Of a stretch of 10,608 nucleotides of DNA, positions 1-6,665 are shown piece after piece. The notes under the pieces were generated by a model, which was given only the letters and a program-made list of their open reading frames with translations, was not told the DNA's origin and did not search any database. The translations under genes were made by a program, and so were the position numbers. Numbering within the stretch: the stretch's first letter is position 1; each line of letters begins with the position of its first letter. Source of the DNA: an uncultured Clostridia bacterium (GTDB lineage: Bacteria > Bacillota > Clostridia > Oscillospirales > CAG-272); assembly GCA_904501865.1 (NCBI GenBank), contig CAJGCF010000051.1:1-10608 (forward strand), read 5' to 3'.

Positions 1-50
1 CGTATTGTATAGAATGTTTAATCAGCCTAAGTTGAATAATGGTACGGATA

Positions 51-69
51 AAGTTATACCTAATAACTT
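51..69. other. Perfect 7-bp inverted repeat downstream of aspS
   Basis: The arms AAGTTAT (51-57) and ATAACTT (63-69) are perfectly complementary around a 5-base loop. The element lies about 40 bases beyond the aspS stop codon on the minus strand, in AT-rich DNA. It could help end the leftward transcript, but no clear run of T follows it on either strand, so it is not a canonical intrinsic terminator. Nothing else could be recognised in positions 1-108. Confidence 0.3.
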
Positions 70-108
70 AACTAATATTTATATAGCAACTACAATGCCT
101 ATAAATTA

Positions 109-1899
109 TTATTCTTCTTCTATAACTGCTATGCTGAGGTCCTTGAGTGCCTGCGCATCTGCAGGAGCGGGACATCCTGACATAAGCTCGCTCGCATTCT
201 GTACCTTCGGAAAGGCGAGGACGTCACGGAGAGAGTCCGCGCCGCTCATTACCATTGCGAGACGGTCAAGTCCCATTCCCGAGCCTCCGTGGGGAGGCGC
301 ACCGTATTTATATGCTTCTACAAGGAAGCCAAACTTAGATTCGATCTCCTCGGGTGTGAGGCCAAGTGCCTTGAACATCTTTTCCTGAAGCTGCCAGTCT
401 GTTATACGGATAGAGCCAGAAAGAAGCTCTGTGCCGTTGAGCACCATGTCGTAGCACTTTGCTCTCACCTGACCGGGATCGCTCTCAAGGAAGGGTAGAC
501 ATTCCTCCAGTGGCATAGTAAAGGGGTGGTGCATAGCGTCCCAATGTTGTGTATCCTCGTTCCACTCGAAGAAGGGAAATTCCGTGATCCAAAGGAAGTT
601 GAACTTGCCCTCGGGGATCATATCCAGCTTTCTCGCGACTATCTGACGGAGTGCGCCGAGAGTGGGAAGCACTATCTTGTCCTTGTCTGCACAGATGAGC
701 ATAACGTCACCCTTTTCAAATCCCACTGCCGCATAGATAGCGTCAAGCTCCTCGGGGGTCATAAACTTTGCAAACGAGCAGTTGGGCGCCTCGTCTGCAA
801 AGCGGACATAGGCAAGTCCTTTGGCACCTATTCCCTTTGCGTGCTCGGTAAGCTTGTCTATCTCTTTTCTGGTAAGAGTTGCCGCTCCGCCCTTGGCTAT
901 TATTGCTCTGACGCTTCCGCCGTTTTCAATTGCGGACTTAAATACCACGAATTCGGAGGTTTTTACGCATTCTGAGATATCCTGTATCTCCATGCCGTAT
1001 CTTGTATCGGGCTTATCCGAGCCGTAGCGGGACATAGCCTCGGCAAAGGTGAGTCTCTGCATAGGGGTTTCAATGTCCATGTTCATGACTTCCTTGAACA
1101 CTCTCTTGATAAAGCCTTCATTCATAGCCATGATATCCTCTTGAGTTGCGAAGGACATCTCAAGGTCTATCTGTGTAAACTCAGGCTGACGGTCAGCTCT
1201 GAGGTCTTCGTCACGGAAGCAACGCGCGAGCTGTATATAGCGGTCAAAGCCAGAGAGCATAAGCAACTGCTTGTATATCTGGGGGGACTGAGGAAGCGCG
1301 TAAAAGCTTCCCTTGTGTATTCTTGATGGAACGAGATAGTCTCGCGCACCCTCGGGAGTCGCCTTTATCATCATGGGAGTTTCTATTTCATAAAAGCCGT
1401 TCTCGTAATAGTATTCTCTTGCTACGCGAGCGATATCGTGACGCATCTTGATGTTTCTCTGAAGCTCGGGACGGCGGAGGTCAACGTAACGGTATTTGAG
1501 AGCCGTCTCGTCCTTTACCTTTTTGCTGTCGCTTACCTCAAAGGGAGGAGTCTGAGCCGCGGAGAGAATCTTCATGCTCTCTACGTATATCTCAAGCTTT
1601 CCTGTAGGAATGTTGTTGTTTACAGCGCCATCACCTCTGGGACGCACAGTGCCGTGAACGCAAAGCACGTACTCCGCGCGGCAGGAAAACGCCTTGTCAA
1701 ATATCTCGCGGTCTGTCTTATCGTCGAAGGCGAGCTGAACTATGCCCGTTCTGTCACGAAGGTCTATAAATATGAGCGCGCCGAGGTCTCTCTGCCTCTG
1801 CACCCAACCCATAACGCATATTTCCTTGCCGATCATATCCTCGGATACTTCGGCGCAATAGCAGGTTCTCTTGTCCTGGTTTGTTAAAAATTCTGCCAT
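109..1899 (-). CDS. aspS: Aspartyl-tRNA synthetase (AspRS, bacterial type)
   Basis: This is a cytosolic class II aminoacyl-tRNA synthetase that charges tRNA-Asp with aspartate using ATP. The 596-residue product has the normal bacterial length. In order it shows an N-terminal OB-fold anticodon-binding domain (about 20-110), the catalytic core with motif 2 (CFRDEDLRADRQPEF, from about residue 227), a GAD insertion domain (about 290-400) and motif 3 (GSGMGLDRLAMV, about 539-551). The OB-fold carries RDLG; as I recall, non-discriminating bacterial enzymes have RDHG here, so this one is probably discriminating, charging only tRNA-Asp. The ATG at 1899 was chosen because GGAAGGG lies 8 bases upstream. 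An in-frame TTG at 1962 would add 21 residues encoded by palindromic DNA and is unlikely. The gene follows the phosphoribosyltransferase gene by 143 bases. No T-box was recognised upstream. Confidence 0.97.
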   Translation of the reverse strand: MAEFLTNQDKRTCYCAEVSEDMIGKEICVMGWVQRQRDLGALIFIDLRDRTGIVQLAFDDKTDREIFDKAFSCRAEYVLCVHGTVRPRGDGAVNNNIPTGKLEIYVESMKILSAAQTPPFEVSDSKKVKDETALKYRYVDLRRPELQRNIKMRHDIARVAREYYYENGFYEIETPMMIKATPEGARDYLVPSRIHKGSFYALPQSPQIYKQLLMLSGFDRYIQLARCFRDEDLRADRQPEFTQIDLEMSFATQEDIMAMNEGFIKRVFKEVMNMDIETPMQRLTFAEAMSRYGSDKPDTRYGMEIQDISECVKTSEFVVFKSAIENGGSVRAIIAKGGAATLTRKEIDKLTEHAKGIGAKGLAYVRFADEAPNCSFAKFMTPEELDAIYAAVGFEKGDVMLICADKDKIVLPTLGALRQIVARKLDMIPEGKFNFLWITEFPFFEWNEDTQHWDAMHHPFTMPLEECLPFLESDPGQVRAKCYDMVLNGTELLSGSIRITDWQLQEKMFKALGLTPEEIESKFGFLVEAYKYGAPPHGGSGMGLDRLAMVMSGADSLRDVLAFPKVQNASELMSGCPAPADAQALKDLSIAVIEEE

Positions 1900-1914
1900 A
1901 ATAAATTCCCTTCC

Positions 1915-1929
1915 GCCGCCGACGGCGGC
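1915..1929. repeat. GC-rich palindrome just upstream of aspS
   Basis: GCCGCC (1915-1920) and GGCGGC (1924-1929) form a 6-bp all-GC stem with a 3-base loop. On the minus strand it ends immediately before the GGAAGGG ribosome binding site of aspS, so a folded hairpin would sit against that site in the mRNA. This placement could affect initiation of AspS translation, but the element may also be simply one part of a dispersed repeat. Confidence 0.6.
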
Positions 1930-1943
1930 AAAATATTTCTGAT

Positions 1944-1967
1944 GAATTTTGCTGCGGAGCAAAATTC
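1944..1967. repeat. Perfect 10-bp inverted repeat with 4-base loop
   Basis: GAATTTTGCT (1944-1953) is the exact reverse complement of AGCAAAATTC (1958-1967), with loop GCGG between them. On neither strand is it followed by a T-run of terminator quality: the minus strand continues ATCAGAAATATTTTG. A perfect 24-base hairpin between two GC-rich or structured neighbours resembles small dispersed intergenic repeats (REP-like elements), which is an inference from shape only. Confidence 0.75.
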
Positions 1968-1969
1968 GC

Positions 1970-2015
1970 GCGTGAAAAAACTTATTTGACTACAAATAGA
2001 AAGTAACCTTCACGC
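1970..2015. repeat. 46-base imperfect stem-loop in the apt-aspS gap
   Basis: Outer arms GCGTGAA (1970-1976) and TTCACGC (2009-2015) pair perfectly. Inside them, ACTT (1980-1983) pairs with AAGT (2001-2004), and ATTTG (1984-1988) pairs with CAAAT (1993-1997) around the loop ACTA. The total is 16 base pairs with small internal bulges. It lies two bases from the adjoining perfect palindrome, so the two fold as consecutive hairpins. Confidence 0.6.
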
Positions 2016-2041
2016 TATAACTTTCTTTCGAACGTTTTCAA
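2014..2041 (-). promoter_or_regulatory. Possible weak promoter for aspS
   Basis: On the minus strand, TTGAAA (2041-2036) and TATAGC (2019-2014) are separated by 16 bases. The -35 matches 5 of 6 consensus positions and the -10 only 4 of 6. If used, transcription would start inside the first stem-loop of the palindrome block, giving aspS a structured leader. Read-through from the upstream genes is the alternative. Confidence 0.3.
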
Positions 2042-2042
2042 A

Positions 2043-2606
2043 TCAGAGTATAGGCTCCGCGTTTGCATTGAATAGCGGAAGCTTTTCAAGGTATATAAGG
2101 TCGTCACGATCAGTGGCGTCACCCTCCGCGAGTATTGCCATTTTTCCGCATATCTCTCCGCCGGCCTGCTTTACCAGCTCCTCTATCGCGCGCAGAGATT
2201 CCCCCGTGGAAATAACGTCGTCTACTATAAGTATTTTCTTGCCCTTCATTATTTCAGCGTCTGCCTGATCAAGATACAGATGCTGAACGGCGTCTGTGGT
2301 TATAGATCTTACCGCTACACCCAAAACGCCTGTCATGTAGAGCTTTGGCGCCTTTCTGGCGAGAAAATACTTCTGGTTTCCTGCAAGTCTTGCCATTTCG
2401 TGCACCAGCGGTATTCCCTTTGCCTCTGCCGAAATCATATAGTCATATTCGGGGGCTTTCTTGAGGAGTGCGTCCGCGCAAGCCGTGGTTATCTCGGGGT
2501 CTCCGAAGATAACGAAGCCCGCGATCATAAGCTTGTCGTTCAAGGGACATATGGGGAGCTCGCGCTCAAGACCCGCAATGTTCATTTTATAATATTTTTG
2601 TTCCAT
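2043..2606 (-). CDS. apt: Adenine phosphoribosyltransferase-like protein
   Basis: This is a cytosolic type I phosphoribosyltransferase of 187 residues, the usual size for adenine phosphoribosyltransferase, which makes AMP and pyrophosphate from adenine and PRPP in purine salvage. The PRPP-binding loop is clear at about 125-137 (ILIVDDVISTGES), with the two acidic residues followed by STGES. A RKAPKLYM segment at about 84-91 precedes the flexible-loop region. The flexible loop is unlike that of E. coli Apt, so another purine base (xanthine or hypoxanthine) as substrate cannot be excluded. The ATG at 2606 is preceded by AGGTAGG. The internal ATG at 2585 has no ribosome binding site. The gene starts 15 bases after thiI ends and its binding site abuts the thiI stop codon, so the two are cotranscribed and perhaps translationally coupled. 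Confidence 0.8.
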   Translation of the reverse strand: MEQKYYKMNIAGLERELPICPLNDKLMIAGFVIFGDPEITTACADALLKKAPEYDYMISAEAKGIPLVHEMARLAGNQKYFLARKAPKLYMTGVLGVAVRSITTDAVQHLYLDQADAEIMKGKKILIVDDVISTGESLRAIEELVKQAGGEICGKMAILAEGDATDRDDLIYLEKLPLFNANAEPIL

Positions 2607-2621
2607 AATGTAGACCTACCT

Positions 2622-3803
2622 TTACTGATATGCCTCGGCTCTTATTGTGTAAGCGCCGCTTATTGCCTCGTTTGCGAGGGCTTCAAAATCAAGCTTTCTT
2701 TCCTCGGCCAAGACCTTTTCAAGAACGGGCTTGGTGCGGGGGTGCCTTGGAGTAAAGACGGTACAGCAGTCCTCGTACGGCTCAATTGAGATGTCAAACG
2801 TGCCTATTTTTCGGGATATCTCGATTATCTCCTCCTTGTCCATTCCTATGCAAGGACGGAATACGGGGAGAGTTGACGCGTTGTCCGTAACGGCGATAGC
2901 CTCCATAGTCTGCGAAGCCACCTGACCGAGACTTTCTCCTGTGATAAGACATTTACTGCCGTGGTTTGCCGCCATTCTGCAGGCTATGTACATCATATAT
3001 CTGCGAAGCAGAAGGGTGAAATAATCCTCCTCGCATTTCTTGGAGAGCTCTTCCTGAATACGAGTCAGTGATACCACGTGAACGTAAACGTCACCCGTGT
3101 GCGCCGCGATGGTACGGGCAAGTCTTATAACCTTGTCTCTTGCCATCTCGCTGGTGTAGGGGAAGGATTCAAAGTGGACTGCCTCTACGCGAAGGCCTCT
3201 TTTTGCCATCATATATCCTGCGACAGGGGAATCTATTCCGCCCGACAGAAGAAGCATTCCGTGTCCTCCTGTACCTACGGGGATACCACCCGCGCCGCTG
3301 ATCTGACCTGCGTGCACGTAAGCTGCCTGCTCTCTCACCTCTATCTTGACGGTGACCTCGGGCTTACGAACGTCTACCCTGATCTTTCCGTGCATAGCGT
3401 CGAGTATCTCACCTCCGAGCAGCTGGGAGAGCTCCATAGAATTGTACGGGAAGGTCTTGTCCGATCTCTTTCCCTCAACCTTGAAGCTGTTTTTTCCCTC
3501 AAGAAACTGCGGGATATATTCTCGGGTAACTCTCTTTATATCCTCGATGTTTTTCTCACACACCGCAGCTCTGCCTATCGCGGCTATACCGAATGTGCGC
3601 TTCGCGGATTCGTACATTCCGTCTATATCCGCAAAATCATCAAGGGGCTTTATGTAAATAGTGCTCTGCGCACGGCTTATCTCAAAGTTGCCGTGCTTTT
3701 TTGCTCTGTGGCGAAGCTCCTTACACAAGGCGTCCTCAAAAAAGCGCTTGTTAGCGCCCTTGAGCACTATCTCACCATATTTGCAAAGTAAAATTTCTCT
3801 CAT
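2622..3803 (-). CDS. thiI: tRNA 4-thiouridine synthetase ThiI (short form)
   Basis: ThiI adenylates U8 of tRNA and replaces its oxygen with sulfur to give 4-thiouridine; in some bacteria it also supplies sulfur for thiamine. The 393-residue product has an N-terminal ferredoxin-like region with a THUMP RNA-binding domain (to about residue 165) and a PP-loop ATP pyrophosphatase domain with SGGIDS at about 187-192. A DCC pair at about 345-347 lies at the place of the conserved catalytic cysteine. There is no C-terminal rhodanese domain, as in the Bacillus form (about 400 residues) and unlike the E. coli form (about 480). The ATG at 3803 is chosen because GAAAGG lies about 10 bases upstream; the in-frame TTG at 3821 contributes that binding site rather than a start. 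The gene begins 14 bases after the exonuclease gene. No cysteine desulfurase gene adjoins it. Confidence 0.95.
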   Translation of the reverse strand: MREILLCKYGEIVLKGANKRFFEDALCKELRHRAKKHGNFEISRAQSTIYIKPLDDFADIDGMYESAKRTFGIAAIGRAAVCEKNIEDIKRVTREYIPQFLEGKNSFKVEGKRSDKTFPYNSMELSQLLGGEILDAMHGKIRVDVRKPEVTVKIEVREQAAYVHAGQISGAGGIPVGTGGHGMLLLSGGIDSPVAGYMMAKRGLRVEAVHFESFPYTSEMARDKVIRLARTIAAHTGDVYVHVVSLTRIQEELSKKCEEDYFTLLLRRYMMYIACRMAANHGSKCLITGESLGQVASQTMEAIAVTDNASTLPVFRPCIGMDKEEIIEISRKIGTFDISIEPYEDCCTVFTPRHPRTKPVLEKVLAEERKLDFEALANEAISGAYTIRAEAYQ

Positions 3804-3817
3804 AATGTGAAAGCCTT

Positions 3818-4909
3818 TCAATCTTCAGCCTTTAAGTAGTAGTTGGGGAAGAGCTTTTCCCACACCTTCATACAACCTATCGTGTCGGCTATCGAGGTGT
3901 GAGCGATTCCGTCCCACTCAATACCGAGTGCCGCCATAGCGTCGGTCAATGAGGCGTGTAACAGGTCGGGAAGATGCTCGTGAGCAAATCTTACGAATTC
4001 GTTAGCACAGCATCTTGTTTTTTCCTTGAGCCAGTCGCGCTCTGCCTCCTTCTCGTAAATGTATTTGATGTGACTGTAATCAGTAGATACTCCGTACGCA
4101 ATCAAGTTGTCCGCGTTAGCGAATATTTCCTTTATCTCGGGCACGAGGTCGTCAAGCAAGGGAGCATCTGCCACCATTTCGGGTGTAATACCGTGGATCT
4201 TTTCGGTGTGCTTCCATTTTTTCTTGTGCGCCGGCTTTACAAGCGTATCCATTACGACCTTGCCGTTTGCGTCAACTATAGATATGGATATTATTTCGTC
4301 GTGATCGTAAACTCCTGTGAGCTCAAGATCGAAAAAGAGCACTCTTTCTCTGTCCATTCCGTAGAACTCGTTGCGGTGAAGGTCTCCCTCCTCGCGCCTT
4401 ATCGCGAGATCCTCCTCATAGCAGGATTTGCAGAGCTTTCTCTTGTATCTTATGTCCTTTCCGCACTTTATGCACGCCAGGGGCAAGCGTATCGCGGTCT
4501 TTTTATCGTAGAAATAGAGAGTTTTGCCGTCTCCTTTTATGGTAAAGGCCACGGGCTCCTCTATTGTGTCGTAGTGCATCTGCGAGAGGCGCTCCTTGGT
4601 ATAATATCCGCAGGACGCCGCCCTCTTAATGCTCATCCTTTCTATCTCGGTGCCTGATTCGAGGGTTCTCGTCTCTTTCTTTGCACGAGGAAAATACCAC
4701 TGCTCAGGCGGAGCCTCCACCACTCTCGCGGGATCGAAATAGTAGATTATGCTACCGTCCTCGGCGGTGTCAAACGCCGCGGGGTCTCCGTTGGGCATAA
4801 GGTGCATCTGAGTGAGGACGCCTCTTGTAAGGTAGTTTTTCTTGTCGGCTTCCGCGCGACTCAAATGCGGTATGGTGGCACCGCTTTTAAGCTTCATCGT
4901 GTTATTCAA
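3818..4909 (-). CDS. DEDDh 3'-5' exonuclease-like protein with duplicated N-terminal module and zinc ribbon
   Basis: The 363-residue product has three parts. Residues 7-67 and 83-143 are two copies of one 61-residue module, alignable without gaps with 20 identical positions; both keep QMH, P-x-AF, DG and Y-x-x-D. A short zinc-binding segment follows, with paired cysteines C146-x2-C149 and C160-x2-C163. The C-terminal half is an RNase T/DnaQ-type exonuclease domain with D194-L-E196, the HGITPEM segment, D277 and H337-x4-D342, so all five DEDDh catalytic residues are present. It probably removes nucleotides from RNA or DNA 3' ends using two metal ions; the substrate is unknown. The start is taken as TTG at 4909, 6 bases after GGAGG. 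ATG at 4897 is too far from that site (18 bases), and ATG at 5014 has none. It is the first gene of the cluster containing thiI, which hints at RNA processing. The duplicated module is not one I can name. Confidence 0.85.
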   Translation of the reverse strand: MNNTMKLKSGATIPHLSRAEADKKNYLTRGVLTQMHLMPNGDPAAFDTAEDGSIIYYFDPARVVEAPPEQWYFPRAKKETRTLESGTEIERMSIKRAASCGYYTKERLSQMHYDTIEEPVAFTIKGDGKTLYFYDKKTAIRLPLACIKCGKDIRYKRKLCKSCYEEDLAIRREEGDLHRNEFYGMDRERVLFFDLELTGVYDHDEIISISIVDANGKVVMDTLVKPAHKKKWKHTEKIHGITPEMVADAPLLDDLVPEIKEIFANADNLIAYGVSTDYSHIKYIYEKEAERDWLKEKTRCCANEFVRFAHEHLPDLLHASLTDAMAALGIEWDGIAHTSIADTIGCMKVWEKLFPNYYLKAED

Positions 4910-5111
4910 TTTAAACCTCCGCTTTTCGCACGCAACGGCAAAACGCAGACCGGAAGATCGGGCCTGCATATCAAGCTCGTCCGTCTCGCGCAGTGCGAGC
5001 GAATGAGAAGGCATATTGCGAACGAAATATATATAATGCTAAAAATTTAACTCTTTTAGTCGGGCAACAGGTAAATCCACGGTCTATCCCGATTTTTCAC
5101 ATAATCAATTA

Positions 5112-5140
5112 ATTATATCATACTTTATACTTTTTTACAA
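5112..5140 (-). promoter_or_regulatory. Promoter of the exonuclease-thiI-apt cluster
   Basis: On the minus strand, TTGTAA (5140-5135) and a perfect TATAAT (5117-5112) are separated by exactly 17 bases, and TGA directly precedes the -10, giving an extended -10 (TGnTATAAT). This is a strong housekeeping sigma factor match. Transcription should start near 5105, leaving a leader of about 195 bases before the TTG start at 4909. Confidence 0.75.
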
Positions 5141-5165
5141 TAGATATTTATTAAAAAAATACAAT

Positions 5166-5200
5166 AAAAAGCGAGATTTTGCTGTAAACAGAGTCTCGTT
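5166..5200 (-). terminator. Possible leftward intrinsic terminator between the promoters
   Basis: CGAGA (5172-5176) pairs with TCTCG (5194-5198), and CTG (5182-5184) pairs with CAG (5189-5191) around TAAA. Read leftward, the stem is followed by TTTTT (5170-5166). It lies between the two divergent promoters, so it could stop antisense transcripts running left out of the radical SAM gene. The stem is short and interrupted, so the call is tentative. Confidence 0.3.
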
Positions 5201-5234
5201 TGGAACTTGTGGTATATAATAGGAACAAAAGCTC

Positions 5235-5263
5235 TTGCAAAATCAAAACATTTATGGTATAAT
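5235..5263 (+). promoter_or_regulatory. Promoter of the DUF512-der-obg-ppa operon
   Basis: TTGCAA (5235-5240) and a perfect TATAAT (5258-5263) are 17 bases apart, and TGG just before the -10 gives an extended -10 element. Transcription should start near 5270, about 50 bases ahead of the first start codon. A second TATAAT at 5215-5220 has no matching -35 at proper spacing. Confidence 0.75.
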
Positions 5264-5318
5264 ATAAATTGGCTTACAATGTAAACTGGGAAAATGTAAA
5301 GAAAAGCGGAGGGCGAAT

Positions 5319-6650
5319 ATGGTCAGGATATCGTACGTGCAGAAGAATAGCCGTGCCGACAAAGTGGGCATCAAGGCTTGCGACAATTTAATATCCATAA
5401 ACGGCAGAGAGATCAATGACGTCCTTGATTACAGATTCTTCTTGGCTGAGGAGACTGTTGTTCTGAAAATGTCCCGCGAGGGAGATGAGTATGAGGTGAC
5501 TATCAAAAAGCGTCAGTATGACGATATAGGTCTTGATTTTGAGACTCCGCTTATGGACAAAAAGCATTCTTGTGAAAACAAGTGCATTTTTTGCTTTATA
5601 GATCAGCTTCCCCGAGGAATGAGAAAAACTCTTTATTTCAAGGACGACGATTCTCGTCTATCTTTTCTTCACGGGAACTATATCACGCTTACTAATCTTC
5701 ACGATAAGGATATAGACCGCATAATAGAGATGCATATATCCCCCGTCAACATTTCCGTGCACACTACCAACCCCGAGCTTCGTGTCAAAATGATGCATAA
5801 TAAGCGTGCGGGCGAGGTGATTTCATATATTCGCAGACTTGCCGATGCCGGTATAAGCCTTTGCGGACAGATAGTTCTCTGCAAGGGAATAAATGACGGC
5901 GATGAGCTTGACCGCTCTATGCGTGACCTCGCCGAATACTTCCCTGCTATGCAGAGCGTGTCTATCGTTCCCGCGGGGCTTACGAAATACCGTGACAAGC
6001 TTTATCCGCTTGAGCAGTTCACAAAGGAAGAGGCTGCTGAGGTCATTCGTCAGGTGGATAAATTTGCTGACATCATGGCACAAAATAACGGATGCAGAAT
6101 GTTTTACTGCGCGGACGAGCTCTATCTTAAAGCCGAGCTCCCCCTGCCCCGAGAGGACTATTACGACGGATATCCGCAGATAGAAAACGGTGTTGGAATG
6201 ATAACCTCAACTCTATCCGAGTTTTACGACGAGTTGGATTATGCTCAGGAGTACGCGTTGTCCTGTAAGCTGCCACGGACTGTGTCGATAGCCACGGGAG
6301 TCGCGGCGTACGACACTATGAAGGCGATGGCTCTTAAGCTTGAGGAAACTTTCGAGGGCCTTAAAGTACACGTATACAAAATAGTCAACAATTTCTTTGG
6401 AGATAGCATAACGGTATCAGGACTGCTTACAGGACGTGATATATCCGAGCAGCTGGAGGGACGAGCGCTTGGCGATCTGCTTTTGTTCCCCGAGAACGCC
6501 CTTCGCGCCGACGGAGATCTTTTTCTTGACGATATGTCGCCGGGGGAGCTGTCGGACAAGCTTGGAGTTCCCGTCGCAGCGGGACATAATGACGGAGCGA
6601 AATTTATAAGGGACGTCCTTGGTGTCTCTGCTGAATTTGACCTTGCGTAA
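5319..6650 (+). CDS. PDZ/radical SAM protein with DUF512 domain
   Basis: The 443-residue product begins with a PDZ-like domain (about 1-60, with SRADKVGIKACDNLISING). The radical SAM core follows: C85-x3-C89-x2-C92 should bind a [4Fe-4S] cluster that cleaves S-adenosylmethionine. The DUF512 domain fills the C-terminal half (from about residue 220). Known: this family is widespread in clostridia and has a cyanobacterial branch, but no reaction has been established as far as I know. The ATG at 5319 is supported by GCGGAGGG 5 bases upstream. It is the first gene of its operon, 15 bases before der; in clostridia this pairing is common, suggesting a link to ribosome or RNA metabolism, which is inference. 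No signal peptide or membrane segment is seen, so it is expected in the cytosol. Confidence 0.9.
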   Translation: MVRISYVQKNSRADKVGIKACDNLISINGREINDVLDYRFFLAEETVVLKMSREGDEYEVTIKKRQYDDIGLDFETPLMDKKHSCENKCIFCFIDQLPRGMRKTLYFKDDDSRLSFLHGNYITLTNLHDKDIDRIIEMHISPVNISVHTTNPELRVKMMHNKRAGEVISYIRRLADAGISLCGQIVLCKGINDGDELDRSMRDLAEYFPAMQSVSIVPAGLTKYRDKLYPLEQFTKEEAAEVIRQVDKFADIMAQNNGCRMFYCADELYLKAELPLPREDYYDGYPQIENGVGMITSTLSEFYDELDYAQEYALSCKLPRTVSIATGVAAYDTMKAMALKLEETFEGLKVHVYKIVNNFFGDSITVSGLLTGRDISEQLEGRALGDLLLFPENALRADGDLFLDDMSPGELSDKLGVPVAAGHNDGAKFIRDVLGVSAEFDLA

Positions 6651-6665
6651 AAAGGAGTGATTTGA

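Larger units (their letters stand above)
4910..5318. promoter_or_regulatory. Divergent intergenic region
   Basis: This 409-base region between the two clusters holds one strong promoter in each direction (listed separately), about 195 bases of leader for the leftward transcript and about 50 bases for the rightward one. The leftward leader can form small hairpins: CTCGC/GCGAG (4985-4989 with 4995-4999), GCAG-CCG/CGG-CTGC (4945-4967) and TCGGG/CCCGA (5060-5064 with 5088-5092). I could not match it to a known riboswitch or T-box. No convincing small gene was found here. Confidence 0.6.

Noticed and set aside
1900..1962. Upstream TTG extension of aspS to 1962
   Set aside because: The added residues are encoded by palindromic DNA, and a good ribosome binding site precedes the ATG at 1899 where AspRS similarity begins.
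1900..2042. T-box riboswitch or intrinsic terminator ahead of aspS
   Set aside because: The conserved T-box sequence (AGGGTGG-type) is absent, the gap is too short for a full T-box, and none of the hairpins is followed by a proper T-run.
3078..3791. A 237-codon open frame on the plus strand
   Set aside because: It lies antisense inside thiI and arises from that gene's codon composition; the product is low in recognisable features.
3974..4657. A 227-codon open frame on the plus strand
   Set aside because: It is antisense to the exonuclease gene, whose zinc ribbon and all catalytic residues are intact on the other strand.
4945..4967. Small signal recognition particle RNA, suggested by CCGGAAG
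   Set aside because: The rest of the conserved apical loop sequence is missing and the stem is short and mismatched.
4910..5014. Upstream ATG extension of the exonuclease gene to 5014
   Set aside because: No ribosome binding site precedes 5014, the extra 35 residues look unlike the rest, and GGAGG sits directly before the TTG at 4909.
5060..5097. Rightward terminator TCGGG/CCCGA followed by TTTTT
   Set aside because: The stem is only 5 bp around a 23-base loop and no rightward transcript is expected to reach it, so it is better treated as part of the leftward leader.
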